Assembly: GCA_964491375.1 (NCBI GenBank)
Contig: CAZBGL010000289.1
Span: forward strand, 1-11,345
Length of the DNA stretch: 11,345 nt
Origin: CAZBGL01 sp964491375
GTDB taxonomy: Bacteria > Desulfobacterota > Deferrisomatia > Deferrisomatales > Deferrisomataceae
Reading direction: 5' to 3'
Shown here: positions 1 to 7,794 of the stretch, piece after piece
How positions within the stretch are numbered: the stretch's first letter is position 1
Layout: the number at the start of each line of letters is the position of its first letter
Position numbers and translations under genes: made by a program
The notes under the pieces: model-generated
What the model was told of the DNA's origin: nothing
Databases searched by the model: none
Seen by the model: only the letters and a program-made list of their open reading frames with translations

Positions 1-3000
1 CGGACCGGCCGACCTCTACCACGGTGGTGGACACGAACGGAAACCGGGTACCCCCGTCCGGGGCCACGTGGATCCGAAAGTCCGCGATCTTCTCGGGTTC
101 GTCCCCGGGGGATGCCGTGGGTGCATCCCCCCGGGGCGAGATCTCCATGACGACCGGACCCACCCCGCCGGCGAGCGCGGCGTAGAAAGGCATGGCGACC
201 GGCGGTTCCACTCGGAACAGGGACGACGGCCGGCTCTTGTCTTCGATTGCGCTCCACAGGGCGCGCGCCCGGTCGAGGTCCAGCTCCCGTTTCTTGAGCC
301 GGGCCACCCAGATCCCCCGGAGCCCCGTGTCCGTGTCCGGGCTCACCACCGCCTCTTCGGGGATGAGCAGGGCCACCTGGTCCGCCACGGCTGCCCATGC
401 GCTGGCTTTGGCCGAGAACGTCTCGGCGTTGAAGAACGCATCGTACAGGGTGGAGGCCACCGCCGACGCCACGGCGCCCGCCGTGGCATTGCGTGCCAGC
501 GACTTGAAATACGCCGAGGGCGAGACCCACCATGCATCCGGCCGGTTCATGGCCCGGGAAATGAGGATTTCGTCCAGCCGGCCCGCCACCTGGGCCGCCC
601 GGGCCTGCACCCGCCGGCCCACCAAGGCCGACGGGGCCAGCTCGTACCACAGCGCTACGGCCGTTCCGGGGGTCAGGTCCGCGGCGTCCTGCAGGAGGCT
701 GGTGAGGACGGTGCCCACCACCGCGCCGTCCACCACGCCGAAGGGCATGAGGCCGACGTTGTCCGCCACCTGGAACGCGGCGGCCACGCCGGCAGAGAAC
801 GCGATGCCCACCGGGCCGCTGGCCGTGATCGCCCCGGCCAGGGCCGAAGCGAGGACCTGGACCCCCACCTTGGCGGTGGCGTCCACGAAGGCCCCGGTGC
901 GATCCTGGCGCACCGTGAGCACGATATCCGCCGGGGTCGCGTCCACGGGGGCACGGGAGAACACCATCGAGCCCTGGAGGGTCGCCTCGCACAACGCGGA
1001 ACCGTCGGCGGCCACCGGGTCGGTCGTGAACTCGAAGTACGCCCCCGGCCCGCCGATGTGCACCGTGGTGCGCACCGAACGTTTGCCCTGAGCCCGGGCA
1101 AACGTGTACAGGGCCCTGCCCGCCCCGATTTCGTCTTCGAAGCGCTCGGAGAGCTCTCCCACGGCACCTCGGGCCAGGTACCCGCAGTCCAGGCCGGGCA
1201 GGTCCGCACCGGGTGTGCGTGCCGCCACCAGGAAGCCCGGGGGTGCGAGCCATCCGCCCGAGACCCCACCCTGCGCGTACAGGAACCCGCCTCTGTCGGG
1301 GAGCCGGTCGTAGATGCTCGCGATGTCCGCAAACAGGTGCAGGAGCAGGTCATCGCTGTTGGGGCGCTTGCGGTCGTAGGTCCACGGATCGAAACACACC
1401 CCACCCAACGCCACCCCGAACGGCTCAAGCGCCCGGCCGGTGGTAACGCGGGGCCGCACGGGCTGGAACAAGGGCGGCTCGCCACCGAAGTCCCCCCACC
1501 GCCCGTCGAGCACGGCCGGATCGGGACGGTCGTTGGGGCTCGTGCCCGGGTATCCCAGGTCGATCAGGCCGGCCACGCCCGAGTTCAGGTTGATCTGATT
1601 GTCCGCGTACAGCCACACTTCCCGCTCCCCCTTGGGCACGGGGGGAAATGCCTCCCCCGGGGGCTTGGAATCGTCCACCTGGAAACTCAGGTTGTCGTAG
1701 ATCTGTTGCGCGCTGAGGTTGTCGGCCACGGGCGCGGCCTCAGGGGCGCGAAGGGGCGGATGCTCGGCCACGAAGTTGAACGCCGTGAAGGCGTGGTCCA
1801 GGAGCACGTGCTCGGTGCCATCCCGGTCGATGCGGACCGCCCGGAGCCTGAGGTCCCCCTCCCGTCCGCTGACCCGGTCGGGAAGCCCGTCGGGTCTCGC
1901 TTCTCCGTTCCGGTCCTTGAGATCGGTCCGGTCGCCGTAGATCCGGAAGGCCAGCACGCGGCCGGGATCGGTGGTCCGGCTCGCAGAGTTATACGTATCG
2001 TCCCCAGTGATCCAGAGGTCACGGACCACTCCGGTGAGGTGGGCTCGGTTGGGCTCGGCCTCGGCCGTGCGGGAGAACGCGACCAGCGGTGGATCGAAGC
2101 CCGGCTGCTCCAGCCGCAGCTGCACGTGGAACGGCGCATACGTGCCGCTCACGGTGATCCTTCCGGTGATCACGCCGGGTTCGGTCTCGCCAGGCCAAAC
2201 CGCGTTGAGCGGCAACACAGGGGGCGGCTCACCCACGTCGAGCAACCCCACCTCCACCGGTCCGGCCCAGAACCGATGTTCCCCGGCCGGGCCGAACTCC
2301 AGCCGTATCCGGAACGGCCCAGATCCGGTCTCGAAATAAGCGGCAGGCAGGGGGAACGTGACCTTGAGCAGGGATTCGGCGGCAACCGGTTCCGTGGCCG
2401 CGAGTTCGCCGTCCACCACCAGCTCCGCCTGGCCATCGCGCACGATCGCGATCCGGTAAAGATCCTCTGCGAGGGCCTCCCCGAAGGTGGCGCCCCCGCG
2501 GAACTCGAGCGCGAGGTCCATGTCCCCCGTATGGCTCTTGGGCACGCCGATCAGGTTGGGGCTCACGGCCACCTGCGCGCCCGTAAAAGCGTAGTAGATG
2601 GAGATCCGGGTGCCGTCAGCCGGGCTTCCCCCGGCGTCGAGGCGTTCCGCAGTGAGCGTGCCCGCCACTACGTCACCGGGCTCAATGCCCACGTTGAGAT
2701 TCGGGGTCAGTTCGGTGCACCCTCCGGCCGGGATCTCCACCTGCTCGCCCACCTGGCCCGGGGCCGTGAACGTCACCACGCCGGCCCGGCTCCCGTTCAA
2801 GTACGAACCGGTGCTCGGGAACGACAGACGCACGGCGCCGTACGAGGCGGCGCATACCCGAACGGGTCTCACCCGGGCCTCGGTCCACAGCTGTACGGTG
2901 TTTTCGGCGTACACGTAGGCCACGTTCTCGGCCGGAACCCCCTCGCCGGCGAACCCCTCGCCCGAGGCGAGAGCCGGGCCGGGAGGCTGAACGGTGTTCA

Positions 3001-6000
3001 ACACCACGGGTTCGTCCGGGAACTCGGCGTACCGCACGCGGATGTCAAACACCCCGCCCCAGGGCGCCGAACCCGAACCGCCCAACGGGAGAAACGCCGA
3101 AAACCCGGTGATGCCCGTGCCGGCCCCAAGGCCCGGTCCCCCCACCCGGGGGCCCAGGGTTGGGGCATCGTGGAGCGGCCGGTCGTAGGCAGAATGGGTT
3201 GCCGCGGTGGCCTCGGCCCGCTGCCAGACGTCCGCGCTCCGCGCCTTGTACTCCACCACCGGTGTCAGGCCGTAAAGGGCCCACGGGAACGCCACGGCCA
3301 CTTCGGCCGCGCTCCCCGCTGCCACTACAGAGGTCTGGGGCCAGGCCACCAGCCCGTACAGCGGCGGGACCTGGCCGTGGATCCGCACGGTCACGGGCTC
3401 CTGGACCGTGCCCGGGATCTCCACGGTCACGTCTACCGGCCCGGGTTCGTGCACCAGGATCTCGGCCAGGGCGAGAAAGGGTGATTCGTATCCGCCGAGA
3501 TTGGCCAGAGGTTTGGGCAGGCTCGTCCAGACGTAGTTTTCCTTCAGGGGTACCTCAAGGTATGCGCTCCCGCCGCGGGTGTAGTACCGGGCATAGCGTT
3601 CTTGTGGCGACGCCTGGAAGTTCCCCGAGCCCATGTACACCGACCGGCGTGCATAGCTCAGTCCCAGGGGGATGAACGACGCCCGGGAGGCGTCCACCCG
3701 GAACCGCACGAACAGATGGTCCTCAGGGGGCGCGTCGGCGCGGACCACCAGCACCGCGCTTCCGTTCACGCCGGGCGCCCCTTTGGGAGTGACCCACACG
3801 GGCACGGCCGAAGCCGGAACCGACCAGGCGGACTGGTCGTCCTGTGCCCATACGGTCCGGATCCCACCCTCGAACGGCTGGAGGCGGGGCTCCAGGTCCC
3901 GGCTATCCAGACCCGGGTCCCATGACCAAGCATAGGCCGAAATCTGAGGGGCGAGGACGCTGGTACCGTCCGGGTAGGTGCCCACGACCCGAGCACCGGG
4001 CCGCACCAGCTCCACCGAAAACGAACGGATCCCCTCGTCGCCGAGCCGGGGGTCCTCCACGCGGAACGTGACCGACCCCGGGATCTCACCCATCCGGATT
4101 TCGGCCTGCGATGGGATCAACACCGCCGTGTATGTGGCGGGATCGCGGCTGGCGTCCTCGTCCACGTACCCGATGCCCGTGTTCCAGGCGACATCCTCCA
4201 CCGCGTAGCGCAGGTGCGGGTCCGTGGCCACCATCACCCGGGAGCCCGCGTTGGGGCCGTTTTCGATCTCTCGGTACACCAGCAGCGGGAACACGGAACG
4301 AACGCGCGCGGTTTCGACGGAGCCGTACGTGCTGAGCCGGTAACGGGGGAGCGCCTCCACGACCACGGCGGCCGTGGCCCGGCCCAGGGCTCCGAGGTCC
4401 TGGAAACGCACCACCGTGGTGCCGAGCTGGGCCCCCACCACCAGGACTCCGGGCTCGGGCTCCTCTGCATACACGGCCACCTGCGGGTGGTCCGAGACCA
4501 CCTGGATCGACGGGTCTCCGGTCAGGTCCACGGCCTGGCCACTCGAAAGGCGGGCCAATACGGTGACCGGTTCGTGAAGGCCGCTTTTCTGGGTTCGGAT
4601 CTGTGAAGGGGTGACCACGAGTTCCACGAGATCAAACGCGACCTCCACCGCTCCGTCGGGGATCTGCCTGCCCTCGGCGCGGATCGTGATGACCACTGGC
4701 CGGTCCGGCATCTCGGGGGGGGCCTGATAGACCCCGTCCGCCGAGATGGTTCCCACCTCCGGCCCTCCCCCCTCGGTGCCGTTTACGAACCAGCGCTCCA
4801 CCGGCACCGGGCTCCCTCCCACCAGAGCCGCAAACGCCACCCGGGCACCCAGGGCCACCCGCTGGGGTGAGGGTTCCACGGCCGCCTCCAGCGGGCCCAT
4901 CAGCCGGACGAGCGCCTCGGCCCAGATCCAGGGCGCGTTCCGGAGGCGCGCGGTCACCGTAACCGTGTTGCCACCAAGGGGAATCGAGGCCGGTGCGGTG
5001 TAGGTGCCCTGGGTGTCGATGGTCCCGACCTCTCGGTCCCCCCCCGGGATCCCGTTCACCTCAAAAACCACGTCGGACAGATCGTCCACCCCTTCCACGG
5101 TGAATGCCACGCTCCTTCCGGGACCCACCCGGGCCTCGCGGGGTTCGAGGCTCAGGATCGCGGTGTCGGCGGCTACCACCCGGAACGTCCAGCGGAGCAC
5201 GGCGGGTTCCCGGGTCTCCGCATCCACGAGGTTCCACAAGCGCGCGCTCACGGTCACGGCACTACCGGGGGGAACCGTTGGGGCGATGTACAGCCCGGAG
5301 GGGTCGATCGTGCCCACATCCTCGGAGGTCCCCTCGGTGCTCTCGACCGTCCACCCGACCGAGAGATCGAGATCCGACGGGAAGAGATCGAAGTCCACCC
5401 GAGCACCGGCCGGCACCTCGGCCACAGCGGGCGCTAGGCGAACCAGGAAGGTGGACGGATGGGAATGGTCCGGGCCGGGTGCGGCGATGATGCGGTCGGC
5501 CTCGAACAGGATCTCCACCTCGCTCCCGGCCCAGGGCGCCTTGCGGGAACGGGCCAGCACCGCTACGCGCCCGGTGGGCGGGGGGGCATCCGGGGCGGTA
5601 TACTGGCCGTTGGGATTGATCCGGCCCACGATCTCGTTCCCACCTGCGATGCCCTCCACCAGGAAATCCACGTCCGGGGCCACGTTCGGGTGGTCGGGCA
5701 CCGCCCGGGCCCGAGCCTGGATGGACACCGCCTCGCCTGGGGCCACCACGGTCCGAAGGGGGTCCACCTCCACCCCGATTCCCGCCACCGTGAACACGAC
5801 TTCACCACCCCGGCCCGGGTCGGCCGGATCCTCGGCCCGGACGGTGACCACGCGGGGCGAGCGGATCCGGTCGGGTGCCCGGTACGTGCCCCCGGGAGTG
5901 ATGGTCCCCACCCGCGCCCCACCCCCGGGCATCCCGTTGACCAGCCACAGCGGTTCCGCCACGGGTTGCCCGGTGGCGTCGGCGGCGAGGAATCGGATTT

Positions 6001-7414
6001 CCTCCCCGGGAAGCACCGTGCCCGGCCGGGGGATCACGCGCCAGGCCAGATCCTCACGGTGCGGAGGCCATGTGCGGAACGACCACGTGTACGTCCGGCC
6101 GTCGGCCTCCACGGTTGCGGTATAGCGGCGGCCCGGTTCGAGGGGCCTACGGGGAATCAACACCACCATGTCCTGCCGGCCCAGCACGGTTCTAGCCGTG
6201 CGTATCTGGGTCACGAGGAGATCCCGCACGAACCCGAGAGGATCCTCCTCGGCCGGAGGGAGGGGAATGTTGTAGGTGGCCTCGGAGTACCAACAGTGCT
6301 CCACCTCGGTGCCGTCGTCGAGCACGAGGCCCGTGCGGGTGACGTCGGGTGAGGACGTGTTGTTCCAATCGGCCGCGAGCTGCACCGTGATGGGCAGGCC
6401 GGTCGGGGGTTCGTACCCTTGGCAGCCCTCGTGGGCCAAGGGGTCCACCGTGCCGTGCTCACCCTCGTAGGCGAGAAGGGGCACCACGGTGTCCGGCCCG
6501 GGGAAGAACAAGGGAAACTCCATGGCCGAAGGCGGGGACGGGTTCTGCCCGCCCAGCACGTTGAGCAGGAAGACCGTGGCCGTACCCTCGACCGAGGTGC
6601 CACCGAGCCCGGACTGCACAAATACCGTGGACGGGTACGAAATCCTGGCGTAGCCCACCCGCTCGAGGAACGGGCTGATCACCCACAGCCGGAAGAACGG
6701 GTTTCGGATCTCCCGTTCGATGAAGGTCCTCGCCGTGGGAATGGGTTTGTCCCGGGTGCGCCGATACCGCACGATCTGGGAGCCCTGGACCACCTCCTCG
6801 TCGCTCTCGATGTCGTCCGGATCGGTCTGGGCCAGGTACTGGGCGAACCGCCGGAGCGCGGCCGATAGGCGGGGATCCTCCTCCACCGGCGGGAGGAACA
6901 TGCCCGCGCGTGCTGCCCTGCGGGACGCGCCCCGGTTGTCACCCGGGCGGGTGAGGCTCCGGTAGTAGTTGAGGTAAGCCAGCCAGGTGTCGTCCACGTC
7001 AACGGTCACCGTGGCGGAGGCCCGGGCCTCGGGCTCGGCCGCGCTCCAGACCTCCACGTGGTACGTCCCGGGCACGGTTGGGGCGGTGTACCGGCCGTCC
7101 TCCCCTACGGTGCCGCCCCCGGGTTCACGCACCGTCCAGTGGACCCGCGCGTCTGGGTCACCCGTGACCGAAGCGGTGAAGACCACCTGTTCGCCGACCT
7201 CGACCCGCGCCTGGGCGGGCGAGATCCGCACGGTAACGCCGCCTGCCGAGCCCTCACCCAGGGAGACGGGCGACGGGGAAAGGGCCGCCTCCCCGCCGCC
7301 GCCGCCTCCTCCTCCCCCGCATCCCGTGGCCACGACCAACCCGAGGAAAGCCGCCGTTGCAGCAGCCCGCAAACTGCACCGGAACCAGCCCCCCGGCCAG
7401 GATACGCCGCGCAT
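1..7414 (-). CDS. Giant Ig-repeat lipoprotein with degenerate CAP-like domain (3' end outside window)
   Basis: One open frame of at least 2471 codons, with no stop from 7414 to the window edge; the C-terminus is missing. The ATG at 7414 follows AGGAGGT (7419-7425). Residues 1-32 are a signal peptide with a hydrophobic core ending VVATGC; Cys32 is the likely lipidation site, followed by nine glycines (33-41). Residues ~60-138 are an Ig-like repeat. Residues 144-~447 read as a CAP/SCP-like domain (LNYYR at 148-152) plus its usual C-terminal extension (PTGLPITVQL after Cys331, VEHCWY with Cys374, PRRPLEPGRRY, then TYTWSFRT at ~441-448). Both positions that are normally His in CAP proteins appear to be Phe (190, 241). 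Five Ig-like repeats follow (~448-928), then a BIG2-like segment (~929-1020). Residues ~1021-2471 are unrecognised, with an Ala/Gly/Val-rich hydrophobic stretch at ~2183-2240. A cell-surface role such as adhesion or a surface filament is an inference. A sigma-54-like promoter lies about 60 bp upstream. Confidence 0.9.
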   Translation of the reverse strand, partial: MRGVSWPGGWFRCSLRAAATAAFLGLVVATGCGGGGGGGGGEAALSPSPVSLGEGSAGGVTVRISPAQARVEVGEQVVFTASVTGDPDARVHWTVREPGGGTVGEDGRYTAPTVPGTYHVEVWSAAEPEARASATVTVDVDDTWLAYLNYYRSLTRPGDNRGASRRAARAGMFLPPVEEDPRLSAALRRFAQYLAQTDPDDIESDEEVVQGSQIVRYRRTRDKPIPTARTFIEREIRNPFFRLWVISPFLERVGYARISYPSTVFVQSGLGGTSVEGTATVFLLNVLGGQNPSPPSAMEFPLFFPGPDTVVPLLAYEGEHGTVDPLAHEGCQGYEPPTGLPITVQLAADWNNTSSPDVTRTGLVLDDGTEVEHCWYSEATYNIPLPPAEEDPLGFVRDLLVTQIRTARTVLGRQDMVVLIPRRPLEPGRRYTATVEADGRTYTWSFRTWPPHREDLAWRVIPRPGTVLPGEEIRFLAADATGQPVAEPLWLVNGMPGGGARVGTITPGGTYRAPDRIRSPRVVTVRAEDPADPGRGGEVVFTVAGIGVEVDPLRTVVAPGEAVSIQARARAVPDHPNVAPDVDFLVEGIAGGNEIVGRINPNGQYTAPDAPPPTGRVAVLARSRKAPWAGSEVEILFEADRIIAAPGPDHSHPSTFLVRLAPAVAEVPAGARVDFDLFPSDLDLSVGWTVESTEGTSEDVGTIDPSGLYIAPTVPPGSAVTVSARLWNLVDAETREPAVLRWTFRVVAADTAILSLEPREARVGPGRSVAFTVEGVDDLSDVVFEVNGIPGGDREVGTIDTQGTYTAPASIPLGGNTVTVTARLRNAPWIWAEALVRLMGPLEAAVEPSPQRVALGARVAFAALVGGSPVPVERWFVNGTEGGGPEVGTISADGVYQAPPEMPDRPVVITIRAEGRQIPDGAVEVAFDLVELVVTPSQIRTQKSGLHEPVTVLARLSSGQAVDLTGDPSIQVVSDHPQVAVYAEEPEPGVLVVGAQLGTTVVRFQDLGALGRATAAVVVEALPRYRLSTYGSVETARVRSVFPLLVYREIENGPNAGSRVMVATDPHLRYAVEDVAWNTGIGYVDEDASRDPATYTAVLIPSQAEIRMGEIPGSVTFRVEDPRLGDEGIRSFSVELVRPGARVVGTYPDGTSVLAPQISAYAWSWDPGLDSRDLEPRLQPFEGGIRTVWAQDDQSAWSVPASAVPVWVTPKGAPGVNGSAVLVVRADAPPEDHLFVRFRVDASRASFIPLGLSYARRSVYMGSGNFQASPQERYARYYTRGGSAYLEVPLKENYVWTSLPKPLANLGGYESPFLALAEILVHEPGPVDVTVEIPGTVQEPVTVRIHGQVPPLYGLVAWPQTSVVAAGSAAEVAVAFPWALYGLTPVVEYKARSADVWQRAEATAATHSAYDRPLHDAPTLGPRVGGPGLGAGTGITGFSAFLPLGGSGSAPWGGVFDIRVRYAEFPDEPVVLNTVQPPGPALASGEGFAGEGVPAENVAYVYAENTVQLWTEARVRPVRVCAASYGAVRLSFPSTGSYLNGSRAGVVTFTAPGQVGEQVEIPAGGCTELTPNLNVGIEPGDVVAGTLTAERLDAGGSPADGTRISIYYAFTGAQVAVSPNLIGVPKSHTGDMDLALEFRGGATFGEALAEDLYRIAIVRDGQAELVVDGELAATEPVAAESLLKVTFPLPAAYFETGSGPFRIRLEFGPAGEHRFWAGPVEVGLLDVGEPPPVLPLNAVWPGETEPGVITGRITVSGTYAPFHVQLRLEQPGFDPPLVAFSRTAEAEPNRAHLTGVVRDLWITGDDTYNSASRTTDPGRVLAFRIYGDRTDLKDRNGEARPDGLPDRVSGREGDLRLRAVRIDRDGTEHVLLDHAFTAFNFVAEHPPLRAPEAAPVADNLSAQQIYDNLSFQVDDSKPPGEAFPPVPKGEREVWLYADNQINLNSGVAGLIDLGYPGTSPNDRPDPAVLDGRWGDFGGEPPLFQPVRPRVTTGRALEPFGVALGGVCFDPWTYDRKRPNSDDLLLHLFADIASIYDRLPDRGGFLYAQGGVSGGWLAPPGFLVAARTPGADLPGLDCGYLARGAVGELSERFEDEIGAGRALYTFARAQGKRSVRTTVHIGGPGAYFEFTTDPVAADGSALCEATLQGSMVFSRAPVDATPADIVLTVRQDRTGAFVDATAKVGVQVLASALAGAITASGPVGIAFSAGVAAAFQVADNVGLMPFGVVDGAVVGTVLTSLLQDAADLTPGTAVALWYELAPSALVGRRVQARAAQVAGRLDEILISRAMNRPDAWWVSPSAYFKSLARNATAGAVASAVASTLYDAFFNAETFSAKASAWAAVADQVALLIPEEAVVSPDTDTGLRGIWVARLKKRELDLDRARALWSAIEDKSRPSSLFRVEPPVAMPFYAALAGGVGPVVMEISPRGDAPTASPGDEPEKIADFRIHVAPDGGTRFPFVSTTVVEVGRS
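4631..6073 (-). repeat. Five tandem Ig-like repeats in the giant lipoprotein
   Basis: The repeats share a pattern of VNG or a similar strand, a GG turn, VGTI-x3-G-x-Y-x-A-P, then a VTVxA strand. The conserved Tyr of the YxAP motif falls at residues 511, 605, 709, 805 and 896 (codons ending at 5884, 5602, 5290, 5002 and 4729), a period of 91-104 residues. A sixth, shorter copy with Tyr109 lies before the CAP-like domain and is outside this interval. The unit resembles the Ig-like modules seen in many secreted bacterial proteins, where they act as rigid spacers or binding modules. The copies are clearly diverged at sequence level, so this is an old domain array rather than a recent DNA duplication. 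Domain edges are approximate. Confidence 0.8.
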
Positions 7415-7418
7415 GATG

Positions 7419-7425
7419 ACCTCCT
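7419..7425 (-). promoter_or_regulatory. Strong ribosome binding site of the giant lipoprotein gene
   Basis: On the - strand this reads AGGAGGT, a full Shine-Dalgarno match ending 4 nt before the ATG at 7414. It fixes the start, and the signal peptide that follows directly agrees with it. Confidence 0.8.
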
Positions 7426-7472
7426 GCACGTCCGAACGAGTCGAAGCCGTGGGTTTGGGGGGCGTGTCCGGA

Positions 7473-7488
7473 AGCAATGCCCATGCCA
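7473..7488 (-). promoter_or_regulatory. Candidate sigma-54 (-24/-12) promoter
   Basis: The - strand reads TGGCATGGGCATTGCT. This fits the sigma-54 consensus TGGCAYR-N4-TTGCW at every fixed position, and the GG and GC elements are 12 bp apart as required. Transcription would start near 7461 and give a leader of about 47 nt carrying the AGGAGGT site of the giant lipoprotein gene. Position, strand and spacing are all seen in the sequence. Use by RpoN is inferred, and no activator gene is present in the window. Confidence 0.6.
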
Positions 7489-7491
7489 AAG

Positions 7492-7535
7492 CCGGAACCC
7501 TCGAAACCCGTGGAGGGCCTCCCCGGTGGTTCCGG
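7492..7535. repeat. Inverted repeat beside the sigma-54-like promoter
   Basis: CCGGAACC at 7492-7499 is matched perfectly by GGTTCCGG at 7528-7535. Between them sits a second small palindrome, GGAGG-G-CCTCC (7512-7522). It lies immediately upstream of the candidate -24 element. There is no T-tract, so a terminator is unlikely; it may be an operator or chance in GC-rich DNA. Confidence 0.35.
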
Positions 7536-7542
7536 TCCACGC

Positions 7543-7663
7543 GGATGCAAGGTCTGGTAATGCCCGGGAACGGGAGACAATGCTGCATCCTTTTGGTGCA
7601 CTAGAAGCCGCAACGCCAGCCCGCGAGCGGCGCACGGTAGGCATGCCGGCCGTGCGGGATGCA
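7543..7663. promoter_or_regulatory. Three GGATGCA motifs, possible activator sites
   Basis: GGATGCA occurs at 7543-7549 (+), 7584-7590 (as TGCATCC, - strand) and 7657-7663 (+). The first two form an inverted repeat with a 34-bp gap. If transcription of the giant gene starts near 7461, the sites are centred at about -85, -126 and -199. That is the usual zone for upstream sites of sigma-54 enhancer-binding proteins. The repetition is seen directly; the role is inferred. Confidence 0.3.
7631..7656. repeat. Hairpin CGCACGG/CCGTGCG in the divergent intergenic region
   Basis: A perfect 7-bp stem (7631-7637 with 7650-7656) encloses a 12-nt loop that itself contains the palindrome GGCATGCC (7640-7647). 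No T-run follows on either strand, so it does not look like an intrinsic terminator. It could be a protein-binding site; no function can be assigned. Confidence 0.4.
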
Positions 7664-7668
7664 ACATG

Positions 7669-7698
7669 TGTGAAACATTGTGAACAATTGTGAAAAAT
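7669..7698 (+). repeat. Three phased 10-bp TGTGAA repeats in an AT-rich island
   Basis: Three decamers lie back to back: TGTGAAACAT (7669-7678), TGTGAACAAT (7679-7688) and TGTGAAAAAT (7689-7698). The exact 10-bp period puts each TGTGAA on the same face of the helix. The block is strikingly AT-rich for this window and contains the palindrome ACAATTGT (7684-7691). On the opposite strand each unit reads TTCACA, and two units are one mismatch from a DnaA box (TTATNCACA). A regulator binding array is the simplest reading; which gene it controls is unknown. Confidence 0.55.
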
Positions 7699-7765
7699 CT
7701 TTCCCGCGATGGGAAGTTTCCTTCACCACCGGATCGGCGGGCACCCGGGAGCCGCCCCCATCGGC

Positions 7766-7794
7766 TTGTGGGACAAGGGGCCGTGTGCTAGCTT
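7766..7794 (+). promoter_or_regulatory. Weak candidate sigma-70 promoter for plsY-selA
   Basis: TTGTGG (7766-7771) and TAGCTT (7789-7794) are separated by 17 bp. Each matches its consensus hexamer at only about three of six positions, but the spacing is ideal and a TG precedes the -10. The leader to plsY would be about 85 nt. It is offered only as the best candidate in the region. Confidence 0.25.

Noticed and set aside
68..3484. Long + strand reading frame (1138 codons) as a gene
   Set aside because: Its product is His/Arg/Gly/Pro-rich with no domains, and it is codon-for-codon antisense to the giant lipoprotein, whose - frame shows a signal peptide and Ig-like motifs.
5004..6352. + strand frames at 5004-6125 and 5459-6352
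   Set aside because: They lie opposite the Ig-like repeat array and have low-complexity Ser/Arg/Thr or Gly/His/Arg composition; they are shadows.
7292..7318. GGN microsatellite coding nine glycines as a phase-variation switch
   Set aside because: The unit is 3 bp, so length changes would not shift the frame; it is better read as a flexible spacer after the lipidated cysteine.
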